DNA of 64,000 bases from Metallyticus violacea (Eukaryota; Arthropoda; Insecta; Mantodea; Metallyticidae). The notes under the pieces were generated by a model that saw only the letters and a list, made by a program, of their open reading frames with translations, was not told the DNA's origin and did no database searches. Of this stretch, positions 21,756 through 33,204 are shown piece by piece (position 1 is the first letter of the stretch; the number at the start of each line of letters is the position of its first letter). The stretch lies in the NCBI GenBank assembly GCA_030762175.1, contig CM060833.1:71215501-71279500 (forward strand), written 5' to 3'. A program made the position numbers and the translations under genes.

Positions 21756-22672
21756 CAGGGTGTACACAAATGATTATAGCGGTTTCAAACTTATATTTTT
21801 TGCTCTCCGATATACAATATAATTTTGAATTATAACTTAAATTGAAAAAAAAAAAAAAAAACTGTGGAGGTTTCAATTCATTATGCTCAGATTTTGTTTT
21901 GTAGCCATGGTGACGCAATAACCAAAATTAGACAAAAATATGTCTTGGAAATCCTGAAACATAATCCAATCCAGAGGGCGTATAGGCAAAGATTCGGTCT
22001 TATTGACTGTATCACTACATTAGTACGTGATACATTCAGATCCAAACGAAGGGGTGTCTGTAAAGGAAAGAGCCCCGAACGACCGCGTGTGCCAGATGAG
22101 AATGTGCAGAGAGTCAGAACAGTTTTCGCGCGCAGTTCTAAAAAATCTGAAGAGCGGGCGACTCAAGAACTAACATTTCCAACAATGATAGTGTGGAAAG
22201 TGTTAAGAAAACACCTCCAACAGAGGCCATATCTCTGCAATTGCTAAAGGCCTCTACATAAAGGCAGAATTCCCCCCCCCCCCTCGGGGAATTGGTAGTC
22301 ATGATTGGCTTTTCTCCGTTGACCTCCGAGGTCCCCAGATCTGACTCCCCTGTCTCTTTTTCTTGTGATGTTACATAAAAGATCGTGTATACGTGTCACC
22401 GCTACCTGCAGACCTACCCGAGTTGAGTCGGAGGATTATTGCAGCAGTTGTATCATTTACACCAGACATGCAAGCGAAAGTGTGGCAAGAAATGGACTAC
22501 CAGCTGGATGTATGCCGTGTCACAAATGAATCCCACACTGAACACTTATAATTTGTGTCATGGTAACTTTCACAGCTTTTCTTCAATTTAAGTTATGATT
22601 CAAAATTATATTTTATACCGCAGAAAAAAAAATATAAATTTAAAGCCGCTATAATCATTTGTGTACACCGTG
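21756..22672 (+). mobile_element. Tc1/mariner-superfamily transposon with ~90-bp terminal inverted repeats and deleted catalytic core
   Basis: The left end (CAGGGTGTACACAAATGATT...) and right end (AATCATTTGTGTACACCGTG) are reverse complements, with similarity continuing for roughly 90 bp. A frame from 21864 encodes an N-terminal DNA-binding part ending FPTMIVWKVLRKHLQQRPYL, typical of arthropod transposases of this type. Further right, decayed frames correspond to PRSPDLTP-, VKDRVYVSP- and AEMDYRLDVC-like C-terminal pieces. The catalytic domain between them is missing, replaced near 22270 by a C-run. TA duplication is seen on the left only. Confidence 0.8.
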
Positions 22673-22679
22673 TTCTTCG

Positions 22680-23040
22680 GTTAAAATGTAGACATAGCAT
22701 ACTCATTAAACGTTCGCGCCAATTTTTATTATTATCTATTATTTCTATGAAATTAAAATGTTATGTTCATTTAGAAATGAATCATGTGTCCCCCTTTTCT
22801 AGAACTGAGTAACCTACCACTGGTCTTACAGAAATTCATTTTTGCTGCTTCTATTTTTCTTTTCCCTATTCTATTTAAATCCCAATTTTCAAAGTCATGT
22901 GTCACCATGGGAGCTGCCAACGCTATGTAAATTTTGAATTATTTTCACGTTATTTTCTGTTATAAAGGTTTTATCGTAGAATACATTTTTCGAACATTTT
23001 TAATTTTATTACTGATTTCATTTTTTACACCCTCTCTTCT
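22680..23040. other. no recognised feature
   Basis: AT-rich; nothing identified. Confidence 0.5.
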
Positions 23041-23045
23041 ACATC

Positions 23046-23166
23046 CAAAGTTCGCGGTTTCAAACCCGAGGTCGTTCGATTTATTCGGGATGGCGCAAGT
23101 CCTGGAAGAATTTACAGCCATGAGTCCAGAGTCATAGATTTTTGGAGCTTAAAGAACTCCTTATTC
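23046..23166 (+). repeat. 5'-truncated SINE related to family A
   Basis: Contains a B-box-like CGCGGTTTCAAACCCGAGG. It then contains GAGTCCAGAGTCATAGATTT and GCTTAAAGAACTCC, which align with the family A block GGGTCCCGTGTCGTACATTT...TAAAAGAACCTC. Strongly diverged, so it may belong to a related subfamily. Confidence 0.55.
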
Positions 23167-23169
23167 AAA

Positions 23170-24255
23170 AAAAAAAGTTTCCTGGACAAAATTACCGGCC
23201 ATTCTATGCTAAATGTAGCTAAATTTAAACGGTTCATATAATTCTTCAGGACCCGAGATGTGCCTTACATCTTAATTCTTATAAGCGAATGATAATACAT
23301 TGTGACCTAAATAGTTAATTATTTCAGGTTGATCAGCTCCTATTTGGAGATTATATTTTTATTATTAAAAAAACTGCCTGTTCACCCTCAAACAGTATCC
23401 ATGCCAACATTCACAGCTAAGTTTTCTTACCATTCTCTAATGGCATGGTAAGCGTATACATTAAAAAGAGAGAAAGACCACGGATATCCCCCTTTTACAC
23501 CGTAAGTTTACATAACAGTTGACTGACTCTTGTTTCTCTGTTAATGCACACTGAAAAGTGTCAAAATACAGGCTTTGAAAAGTTCTTATACGTGTTTTGA
23601 ATATTCAGTTCCTTTCAGCACACAATGATTTTTTTCCTAATCACCTCAAAGGCCATACATAATAGACAAGTTGTATTCGCGTTTCTTTTCGATCAGTTGT
23701 ATTATAAATGCAGCCTGTTTAAGAGCGATATTTTAGAAATTCGATTTGAGTTACTGATAAAAAAACTATCGCGTATTTTGTTACTCTCTTAACAATAATC
23801 CCTTTAAATGTTTGTTGAACTGTATGCAAAAATAAAATTCAATTTTCAACCTCATTAAATACTTTCACACTAAAACAAAACAAAATTTTCAATAATATTA
23901 AAAACAAATTTTAACACACTCTAAAAGAGATATAAAGGAATAATTATACTACGTCAACAAAATGTCAGTATCAAGCAGCTGCTTCAAAAGCCATCCATTT
24001 CCTGGCATTTTTATATAATTAAAAATATTGAATACAAGTAATCTGGTTTTTATTTACTAAGAAGAATATTTAAGAAGTTGCACCTTTAATTCATCAATTT
24101 TCAGAGAGTTTAGGTTTTTACTAGAAGACACTCTCTCATTTAATTCGTAACACGCCATTAAATTCACATTTTGTTGTACCAGTGTAAAACCACGATATCT
24201 GCAAAATTTTCGTTTTCCTGTTATAATATTAAACCATACATTTTAAGGCGATCTT
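23170..24255. other. no recognised feature
   Basis: AT-rich; nothing identified. Confidence 0.5.
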
Positions 24256-24261
24256 TAATGT

Positions 24262-24262
<1 letters not shown>

Positions 24263-24352
<90 letters not shown>
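24263..24352 (+). repeat. (AAT)n microsatellite
   Basis: About 30 triplets with one interruption. Its six-frame translations give artefactual poly-Asn, poly-Leu and poly-Tyr frames. Confidence 0.97.
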
Positions 24353-25000
24353 GCCCTTAGCGGAAGCGGCAGATCTAGAAAAATTGAGAGCGGTAGCCGA
24401 AAACATGAACCCCAAGAAGACAAAGTTAATGACCAACGATATGGAGATAGCAGTATACGTCAATGGAAACCCGCTAGATTATATACCGGAATTATTATAA
24501 TTAATATATAATAATTAATTATACACCTGGACCAAACATATTATTCCATATGACGATCCAGAAGGAAATCAAAAGAAGAATCGAATAAGCCTGGAAGGAA
24601 TTTTGGGGTCTGAAGTAAATCTTGAAGGACGTATCCCTGAGGATGATCCTAAAAGTAGAGATGTTCGAAAATTGTGTGCTACCAGTTCTACTGTTCGGCA
24701 AACTTGGGCACTAAATGGGAAAACGAAACTCATGACACAAATCTGTCAGAGATTAATGGAGCGAAAGATGCTACAAGTGACAAGAAAATACAGAATACGC
24801 AACGAGGACCTCAGGAGGGATCACTGCAGAATAACCCCTGAAGTGGTAGTGGGGCGTTGATGTGAGGATGGAAGGAACGAGGTGCACCTACAGAGTATCC
24901 ATGTGGGTACCCAGGATCGGGTAGGCACGGAACTAGACGGGCGGACATGTTCATGCAACATATGGAGAATCAGTGGACGATACGAGCAAGAAGCAGGGAA
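24353..25000 (+). mobile_element. RTE-like LINE fragment, end of reverse transcriptase and C-terminus
   Basis: Starts directly at the AAT microsatellite. Frames read ENMNPKKTKLMTND and VYVNGNPLDY. They then read KEIKRRIE followed by AWKEFWGLK after a short AT-rich insertion. MERKMLQVTRKYRIRNEDLR, near 24757-24815, is followed by a WAGH-like region. This order is typical of the segment after the YADD box in RTE and related non-LTR elements. Frameshifts and a palindromic AT insertion (24490-24525) make it dead. Clade uncertain. Confidence 0.7.
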
Positions 25001-25079
25001 GGACGAGGCTTGAAGCCTCGAAACAAAATGTAGATGTATCAACCAATCACGAACACAAGGCGACGTAAAATAGTATACA

Positions 25080-25815
25080 GTGAACAGTGAAGGGTAGGAG
25101 TGTAATGATTATTTACCACAAATGAACACGAACATTAAAAATACGCCATAGAACTAGATCATCTAAGGAGCATACTCAGAGCTTCCCTGTCACAAGGTAG
25201 GAAGCCTTAGCCCTCAAGGGAATTCTAAATAACTTTAAGCATTTAAAATTGATCTTACATCGGTTAATTTTGTTAAGGTGCCAAGTGCAGAGCAGCGCCT
25301 TCTGAAAATGTACTAGAATTACGTTAGGATTTCCAGTATTTCATGTAAATTTTAAAGGTGTATTACCATGTTATTTATATCATAGTCTTGCACGAACACA
25401 GTTTGAACGTTCTCAAGCATTCTTGTGTTATCTATCTTAAACCGCGTGTATATTGAGAAGTTAAATTCAGAAAATAAACAACATTTATGAACTGAAGATG
25501 AATTTTAAGCTGCTGTACCATTTCTATGTGGTACAATATCATGGTTTTATTACAACAGAAAACTCAGCTAAAATTAGCATTCATGAAACTTCTACATAGT
25601 GATAAGGCAGGAAGGTCACGATGGTAAAAATGGCTGCATGATGGAATTTTGAAAAACTTGTGGAAATCAAAAGGCAATTTTCTATTCTGATAATTTTGTC
25701 GGGCAGAATAAGCCCAGATTTATAGTGTCGGTATACTTGTACGGTACGAGAATTTAAAAGTTCATTAATTCAACATATGTTCCTGGTGGTGAAGTAAATT
25801 CATTATGAAGGGGGT
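25080..25815. other. no recognised feature
   Basis: AT-rich; nothing identified. Confidence 0.45.
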
Positions 25816-25818
25816 TGG

Positions 25819-25861
25819 TCTATTTATGGACGCTGTTTAACATATCTGGTCATCAGCGTTA
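25819..25861 (-). repeat. SINE family A, 3'-end fragment only
   Basis: Contains CTATTTATGGACGCTGTTTA followed by GGTCATCAGCG, the terminal ~40 bp of family A in reverse. The similarity stops abruptly at 25861. Confidence 0.7.
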
Positions 25862-26460
25862 TGAAGGAGATGCTACCTAGTCTCGTAAAGCAGCGGTGGA
25901 CAACGCCGGGTTAAACTAGAGATTTGCTATTTCTAAGTTGCGAAGAGCAATCCGTCGTCATAGCGTAGCACAGCATAGCATCGAACAATAACGCACTGTA
26001 ATCTTTCGCTGCTGTGCTTTTCGTACATAGTAAAACCCGGCCCGGGGTACCCAATCCTGTCGTAAAGAATATGAGAAGTAAAGAGTTGTGAAATCTGATT
26101 TCATATATGTAACTTCGCAGGTTGCCGCTACAACGATCTTGCAAAAATATCCGGAAAATATTGTGATAAAAGGCAAACGATATGTAATTATATTGGAAGT
26201 AATGTTTCTTTACAAGTAGGACATAAGTCTCATGACATGCATTGACTAAAATAATGGTAAAGAAGAAGTCTCCCAATATTTTCTTCTATAAAACGTCCTA
26301 CAACAAAAACATATAGTAAATGAGTACACTTTAGAAAGAATAAAGGAGTATTTCAAAATGTTTAAGATCTTACACTGAAGCTAGCCCACAGAAAGACTCC
26401 CAAGATTTCAATTACGGAGGAGTGGGAAAAATTAGCGTCACTATGTGCTCAAAATATCCC
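25862..26460. other. unclassified; moderately GC-rich 25870-26060
   Basis: A 121-codon minus-strand frame (26276-25911) is open, but I recognise no domain. The GC-rich patch may belong to an unidentified repeat. Confidence 0.3.
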
Positions 26461-26484
26461 ACTAAAATATTTCATAGTTTGGGC

Positions 26485-26515
26485 ACAGAAAAGGAATAAA
26501 ACACTCAAAACATAA
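26485..26515 (+). repeat. single arm of the foldback motif
   Basis: CAGAAAAGGAATAAAACACT matches the inner arm of the foldback at 11.5 kb almost exactly. No inverted partner is nearby. Confidence 0.4.
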
Positions 26516-26519
26516 TTAT

Positions 26520-26761
26520 TGCATCTATGTCCATCTCCTAACTGAATCTCAAGGTTAACTTTTTTAGTAGTAATGTAAGAGAAGTCCAGAATTAATATTG
26601 GAAGAATCTGTACCTACAGTTGCATTTATTTTGACTATTTAGCGAATAAAATGATAAAATTTAATGAATTAGCTCATAAAAGGCACTTTCAGATATGCAT
26701 TTCCAGCCCGAAATTTTAAAGCACGCTGCTAGTTGTCTTATAATTGTTACCAAAGAGTTAA

Positions 26762-26795
<34 letters not shown>

Positions 26796-27860
26796 TGTCC
26801 CATGAATCGTTTAAATTTAACATATCGTCTGACTGTTAGCGGAAATTAAATACAGAAGGGGACATTCATAACTGCAAGTCCGTTTTATAGCTATATTATT
26901 TGACGTTTATCGTTTAATTCGTAGGATAGTCAAAATAAATGAAACTACAGTTCTAGATTCTCTCAAGATAAAATGGCATGTTGATAATTCATTTCTACAG
27001 CACACTGAAGTTTAGGCCAAATTATCTATAAAGATATTTCAATGCGCTATTTTGACGAGTTTGCATAAATACTACATACATGTAGGTCTAAACAATTAGT
27101 GTAAAATGCAGATTAGTCAATTTGTTCCATCTTAAATGTAAGCATAAAAGTGAAAGCCGTAAGAGACATTTTTCATCTAAAATCTGTAGTTTTCCTGTAA
27201 AATAAATTTTGTTATAAGCTGAAAACGACGAAGTATAATCTAAACAAATTTGATAAAATATTAGTGCAAAACCACGCCATTTTAAACAAAACTTTTTTTA
27301 CATGCATAATAAACTGTTGGAAAAAAAAAAAAAAAAACGCACGCACATGCACACACATTTCAAACAAACAAGTAAAACAAATATCAACATAAGATTGAAT
27401 AGCAGTTTCTAGTAAAATAATTTACGTATATATTTTAAGTTTGCAATGGCAATGCGATTTGTAAATTTTATCTCCGTATTTTTTTCTTCTTTCTTTTGGT
27501 TTCCTTTCCATGTAACATGTAAACTTGCTTTTCTGGTATATTATTTAATTGTATTATGTCCTCTTCTTCAGAATTTAAATATTTATACGCTCTTTTGTCC
27601 CATTATTACTTTTAATTTAAATATGTATTTGACTCGTTTCTCTTAAATAAGTAATCGGAATTAAATAATGTGAATGAAACAAAAGAATGCGTTATCATTT
27701 TGTAATAACAGCACATTTATTGAGAATATTTTATTCACCGAGGTTCCGGACTTTTGTTATTTTCGTTGATATGTTATAAATACTTTAATATGAGAAAAAT
27801 ACCTGCACCAACCATTTTAATGAATAACATATATGATATTTTAAACACTTCCATGAATTG
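26520..27860. other. no recognised gene; short (AAT)n at 26763-26794 and A-run at 27320
   Basis: AT-rich sequence with two simple repeats; nothing else identified. Confidence 0.5.
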
Positions 27861-27867
27861 TTGATTT

Positions 27868-28110
27868 GGTGTATTTACAGACGCTCTTTAACATCTCATG
27901 TCTTCAGTGTCCCATTCAATGCAGGACATGAAAGGGCCGACAAATTTTGCTCAGATCCTCTTTTTTCTGGCTTGAGGTTCTTTTACATGCCGTAAACGTA
28001 CGACACGGGACCCACGGCTTTACTTCCCTATCGAAGAAAGACATACTTACGATTTTTATGCCCGAAAAACTCCATCGACGCTGGTCGAGGTTGAATCCGT
28101 GATCTTGCAC
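27868..28110 (-). repeat. SINE family A copy, 5' end decayed
   Basis: Family blocks in reverse: ACGCTCTTTAACATCTCATG, GCCGACAAATTTTGCTCAGA, GTACGACACGGGACCCACGG and GATTTTTATGCCCGAAAAAC. A damaged B box (GAGGTTGAATCC) follows. The tRNA 5' end and A box are missing. Confidence 0.85.
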
Positions 28111-28119
28111 TTCCATGAG

Positions 28120-28800
28120 CTTTAAATTTTTTCTTTATGCATCATGTCACGAAAAACAATGTTGTAACATCTATAAAAAGCTTTGAACCAATTTCCATAA
28201 ATTAAAGTGCCAACATTTTTGTGCAATGCTTTTATACGAATTAACCTGACGATAATATAAGTCACTCATTTCGGATATTTTTCCTCACATGTCACCCATT
28301 CCGCTGATTCGCCGAATTTAAAAATTGCTTACATAGGAGGAAAGTAGCAAAAGTCTTATTATAAAACCAAGACAATTTTTCATAGTCTTTAGTTTAAAAT
28401 AAAATATTAAAAAAAGAAGCTTTTGCTTGTTACTGTGGGCAGCATTGTCAGTGGAACCCGAGAAGCTTTTGCTGTCACTTAAGCGACCTTATGTTTCAAA
28501 AGAAATGCAATCGCATAGCTACTTCCCTAACTGGATTTAGGGAATGCAGAATGTGCTAGAAGAAAATAAATTGAAAAATATTCCTAACGAGTGCCGGAAT
28601 ATTGATACGTCATATTTGATTTATGCAATCAACTGTTGGTTTGCTTACCACAAGTTTGCGTTTCATCTACTTTCTTCAGTGAATTCCGAAGAAATGTTGC
28701 TATTGCAAGAGATTTTTGAAAAAATTCTGCTTATCTCCATTGATCCTACTTTCTAGGCACCAAAACTGATGAAATATATATATATAATCTGTATATGTGT
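28120..28800. other. no recognised feature
   Basis: A 70-codon frame at 28544-28756 (+) has no recognisable domain and is not called. Confidence 0.4.
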
Positions 28801-28811
28801 GTATGTACGTA

Positions 28812-29225
28812 TCTCTAGTGGCCGAAATTTTTGTTTTTTCTAAAGAAACTCTACATATAATGGACAATGAACAAACGATTCTTCAAGTTCGTTAATCAGC
28901 AAAATTGCACCACTGGAGTTGGGGGTTAACCTATGCGAAAATTTAAAAACGGCTCTAGGGGCCGCAATCTTTGTTTTTGCTCAACGAAACTCGGTACAGA
29001 TCATTGAAATAAAATAGGAAAAATCGTTTTTGAAAATCATCTAAATCAAACTTTGAGTGGGGTTTATCTCAAAACCATCATTTTATTTTTTATTTATTAA
29101 TTTTTTTTTGCAACGAACCTAAGTATATACATTTAAATACAGTAAGAAAACCAGTTTCTGAAAATCGCGGAAATTGAACTATTAGGAGTCCCCGGGTATA
29201 CCTAAAAACATTATTTTTGTAATCG
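28812..29225 (-). repeat. three monomers of the ~145-bp satellite, opposite orientation
   Basis: On the plus strand TCTCTAGTGGCCGAAATTTT (28812), GGCTCTAGGGGCCGCAATCT (28953), CAACGAAACTCGG (28982) and AGTTTCTGAAAATCGCGGAA are the reverse complements of the array monomers at 16.5-17.6 kb. Spacing is about 145 and 132 bp. The two loci are about 12 kb apart and inverted relative to each other. Confidence 0.8.
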
Positions 29226-29580
29226 CCGAGAACATTCATTAAAGTGGCCCGGGGAGAGATGTGGCATACGTGGGGGGGATTGTTATTAATAACATTAACA
29301 ATTTGGGTATTCGCGCTAAGTGACAAACTCGGTGTCATGTACGGATTATGGTAGAATAGTTGCGCATGCGCATGGGACGAATAATTGGTCTTAACCTTAT
29401 AGACATCGGCTTCAGTGCCGAACGGCAGCGGAAAACCCCGAAATCCAGGGAATGCTGGAGAGATACGGAGCGATGTGCAAATCTTAAGCCGTAGTGCACG
29501 TACTCTATCAACTTTGGTAGTGTAAAGTGTACAATAAATGCAGGGGGAGAGAACACATCGGTTTCCGGACACAGATAAAC
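29226..29580. other. GC-rich block with NRF-1-like palindrome
   Basis: More GC-rich than its surroundings. It holds a perfect TGCGCATGCGCA palindrome at 29361-29372 and an AATAAA near 29532. One plus frame reads DIGFSAERQRKTPKSRECWR and looks coding-like, but I cannot assign it. It could be a promoter or short exon, or part of an unknown repeat. Confidence 0.3.
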
Positions 29581-29584
29581 AAAC

Positions 29585-30870
29585 AGTCGAATGCCTAAAA
29601 GTAACTATGTAGCTTAAATGTTAAACACATTTCATTTTTGTTGTTATACAACTAAGTGCAATTGGAAATATTGAGACAATAAAATAACAAGTAAGTAAAC
29701 AATAATGACATTTTTATGCCAAAAATTTAAGTTTTTTTTATTAAATATATATCTTCAGTTAGCGATACTTGTTTTATTAATTCTCTACTGTAATACTGTA
29801 ATAACCTTCACAAATTCAACTTGCTGAGGAATTCGCTTAGTTTTCGCAGTTCCTGCGTGACGAACATTTTAACAATGCAGAGGATAAACATCTTAACTAC
29901 AGATATAACCTTGTAATTCCGGCTGCATGTTGTCTAAGTCTCCGACTCATACAGTGAGAAACGCAGGGCAATGCCCGACAAAATTATATAATATCTTGTG
30001 TTAAAACAAAGTATGGGGAGATACTGTAATCACCCTAAAACGTAGGAGCTTTCCAACAGTACAAGAGAATACTAAACTGCCGTGTTATCAGTTTGTTACA
30101 ACATGAAATGTGCTTTTCTTTAATGACATATCACAGCTATTTGCTTTAATGCGAAATTCTTTGTCTTTAAATAAGAACGAAGAGAAATGTACTAGTAAAA
30201 CCGCGAAGGAAGTTGCATGTATTAATAATAGGCAATAAATAAATGAAGGAGTAAGAAGGAAAGAACGTACGTGGGGAAAAGTGAATACTAAATGAGTTAG
30301 CTGTAACAGAAACTTGAAACTGCTTTAGTGCTTTCTTTAAACAAATTTCATGAATTTCCAGCAAGCTTTTATTTCGTATGTGCGCGTGAGTTTGACAATT
30401 AAGTTGCTATAGTAAACTACAACGGTGAAGTGGGCTGTTTCATTATTCATTCACTTCCATGTTACATGGAACTTATACAGTTCATTTCAATTTCTCCACT
30501 AGTTTCTTAAAATGTCCCACTGATGCCACAGCATGTGTTCTGGATTAGACTGACATTTTCAGGGCGCAGAATCTTTAGAATACATTATATCTGAATTTAA
30601 TTCACTCGCACTGCATGTACAGACCTGCCAACCTTCCAAGCTCTAATCAATAATACGTTCGGAAACATAAGCTTGAGACGAGTTACAGAACATGGCGCCA
30701 GAGTGAGAGTTTAGGGTTTGTGACTGCAAGACAGAAATCTGCTATTGCTTACATCGGAAGGTTAGCCAGAGTTTAGGGTGAGCTACACTGTATAGTTGAT
30801 CCTACGCCAACGTTGCGTCCATGGTAACAAATATCCCATCACTAGTTATCAGTAATGACAGCGTACAAAC
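29585..30870. other. no recognised feature
   Basis: AT-rich; nothing identified. Confidence 0.5.
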
Positions 30871-30889
30871 CCCATCTTTCTGGCATTTT

Positions 30890-31325
30890 CAGATCTAAAG
30901 GCGTTTATTTTCAACATGATGGTGCTACACCTCCTATATTGTGCGACAGTATGTTGAAGAGGTGTTTGGTGGCAAAGTTATTGGAAGACGAGGGTCAATA
31001 GAAATGTCACCCAGATCTCCAGTTTTGGAGATTAGTTAAAGATTTTGGCTACGGTTCAAAATCACACAATCGAGGACTTGAAATTAGCTATTGACAACAT
31101 TTTTGAAGACAGTGATTAAAATCCAGAACTCTGAAAAAAGTATGCTTAAGTGTACCAGATCGGCTTAAAAGATTTGTCAACGCAGATGGAGAACAATTTG
31201 AAAAATTCCATTAATTATAGAAGTCATATAGTTTCAATAAAGAATAATTTTACCGTTAGATCTGTGTTTTCACATTCATATTATTTTAATGAGTAGTGCT
31301 TTTTGGGCCACTCTGTATACAGCAC
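30890..31325 (+). mobile_element. Tc1/mariner-superfamily transposase C-terminus and 3' end, decayed
   Basis: Frames read FQHDGATPPILCDSMLKRCL, the region of the second catalytic Asp. They continue into a GRRGSIE-like segment, then LSVPDRLKRFVNADGEQFEK at about 31148-31208, the usual C-terminal block. Stops and frameshifts are present. The stretch ending TTTTGGGCCACTCTGTAT (to 31320) may be the right terminal repeat; no left partner was found. Confidence 0.7.
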
Positions 31326-31329
31326 GTTA

Positions 31330-32690
31330 TTTGTCAATTCTTCTATAATTAAAATGTTTTGCGGCATATTTTGCATCTATCAGCTACTTCTTTTTAAAGC
31401 ATTATTCTTGTAATATCATCTTGATCTTCTGGATAAGAAGTGGTTTTAGTGCTGATGTAAGTACACTTAGTGCTGCAAACACATAATCTGTACTCTTTAC
31501 TTGTCTGCTTTCATTTCTAATATATGCAATTAGAACCCAGTTAAATGTATTCAGAAAAAATATTACATTGGTAAGCTGCAAATTCATCTTCAAGTTGGTC
31601 ATGCTGTGGGAAACTTTGAGAAATATATTCAAGAGATAAATATAAAGCATTTTTTCTTAGTATAATAAAGCTTCTGAATCCATCTTCAAGTTGAAATTCC
31701 TTTAGATGTAGTTAAAAGTTGCCGTATAAAACTTTCTAACAAAGTTATAAAGCACCTCTTTGTTTCAACTATTTTCTTGCAAATATGCTTTGGGTTTTGT
31801 TCCAATTACAAAGCCCTCGTTTGGCTTCCTGTCATTTCTTATTTTTCAATTTTACACTGCAAATTGAAGTAAAAGCAAACTCAAGAGAAGATGGATTAGC
31901 AAATCTGATCAACAGATCAGTTAAAAAACTAAGAGGTTTGATTCTTAGTAGATGTATAGCCGATGCATGTTGTTCAGAAACAATTTTACAGAGTTAAAAC
32001 TTTTCATTGCTTAGGAATCGTATTCATTGATTCAAAAAGAAAGTGCCAATGAGTATTAACACATTTCAACTTTTTTGTGAGATTCTTTGCTACACACGGT
32101 ATACTTGGGATGTATTCAGCCTTTTAGAATACTTCTCAAGATGATAAAATAATTGGACCAAAAAGTTCTGTATATTTATTGCTACTTTTTGGGTACAAAT
32201 GTGCATAAGGCTATCAATAACAGAGACACATCCTTCCTGTATGTTGTCAACATTCTCTTGCAATTATAAAGAAATATTGGATATTTGATTTTGCTGGGAA
32301 TTAAAAAATACATACCTAAAGGATAAAGTTTTACTGCATTTGATCGTTCCTTCCATAATTAGCTAAGAAATACCGCGTTTTTAATAGTGAGTTAAAATAT
32401 TTCTTACCTTGTCTCATCTGCCATGTAGAGCAGAGGTTTATGATATTTCACTAACACATTTCCGTGATTTTTCAGAATCAGGCAGGGAACATTGCTCTAA
32501 ATAAAATTCCTGCATGTTCAAAAACAGTTAATGGGATATTGTGCTCAAAAAGAAACGATGTAAATAATATTTGTGTGGTAATTATTAAATAAGAATGATG
32601 AAATAGTTATGTTTTCTGATTTCATTTGGCCGTTAGATGTATACCCCTTAGAATTAACGTGTTTTCTATACTCATCAGTACACACAGGCA
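31330..32690. other. no recognised feature
   Basis: AT-rich; only short chance frames. Confidence 0.5.
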
Positions 32691-32699
32691 GTTCCCGTC

Positions 32700-32800
32700 C
32701 CATTGCCCATTGAATAGTCAATTACTCCGGCTTCCCCGGGGAGTCGATGGGGTTTTCCCATAGGACGGTACCTAAAAGTTAAACTGATCCGCCGTTCGGC
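32700..32800. repeat. GC-rich repeat G, left segment
   Basis: ATAGGACGGTACCTAAAAGT and CCGCCGTTCGGCTG match TTAGGACGGTACCTAGAGAA and CCGCCATTCGGCTG of the copy at 53.6 kb. The similarity stops at 32799, where the Jockey-like LINE begins. The right segment of the same repeat is found at 36411-36620. Confidence 0.6.
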
Positions 32801-32908
32801 TGGGAGGATAAAACACTATCTTTGGAATTGCATTAACCCAAACTCAACCGGGACAAAATTATTGAAGTATATTAACAGTAACAATTACCTATTGGTAGAA
32901 CCAGAGGA

Positions 32909-33204
32909 TTTGTTGACTTGATTTATTTATGGACGCGTATTTAACAGCTGAGGTCATCAGCGTCCCATAGGGCGTGAAACGGCCGACAAACTGTGCCTAG
33001 CGGTCTCTTCTTTCAGGCTTGAGATTTTTTGTGCCGTAAATGTACGGCACGGGACCCACAGCTTTACTTTCCTTCCGAAGGAAGCCATACTTAGGATTTT
33101 TACGCCCGAAAAAAATCCATCGATCCATCGATCCTGGGGATCGAACCCGCGATCTTGGGTTTAGAACGCAAGTATGGTTACCACTACACCACCAGGACCG
33201 ACAG
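32909..33204 (-). mobile_element. SINE family A inserted in the LINE endonuclease region
   Basis: An 11-bp duplication (GAACCAGAGGA) at 32898-32908 and 33205-33215 flanks the copy. Removing one copy plus the SINE reconnects the LINE frame (..YLLVEPEE..PTYVSD). The head (reverse of GGTCCTGGTGGTGTAGTGGT) and body are well preserved. A tandem CGATCCAT duplication sits near 33118-33130. Confidence 0.92.

Noticed and set aside
24171..24500. 109-codon frame with a long poly-asparagine run, and poly-Leu/poly-Tyr frames opposite
   Set aside because: These are translations of the (AAT)n microsatellite running into a LINE fragment; no gene is implied.
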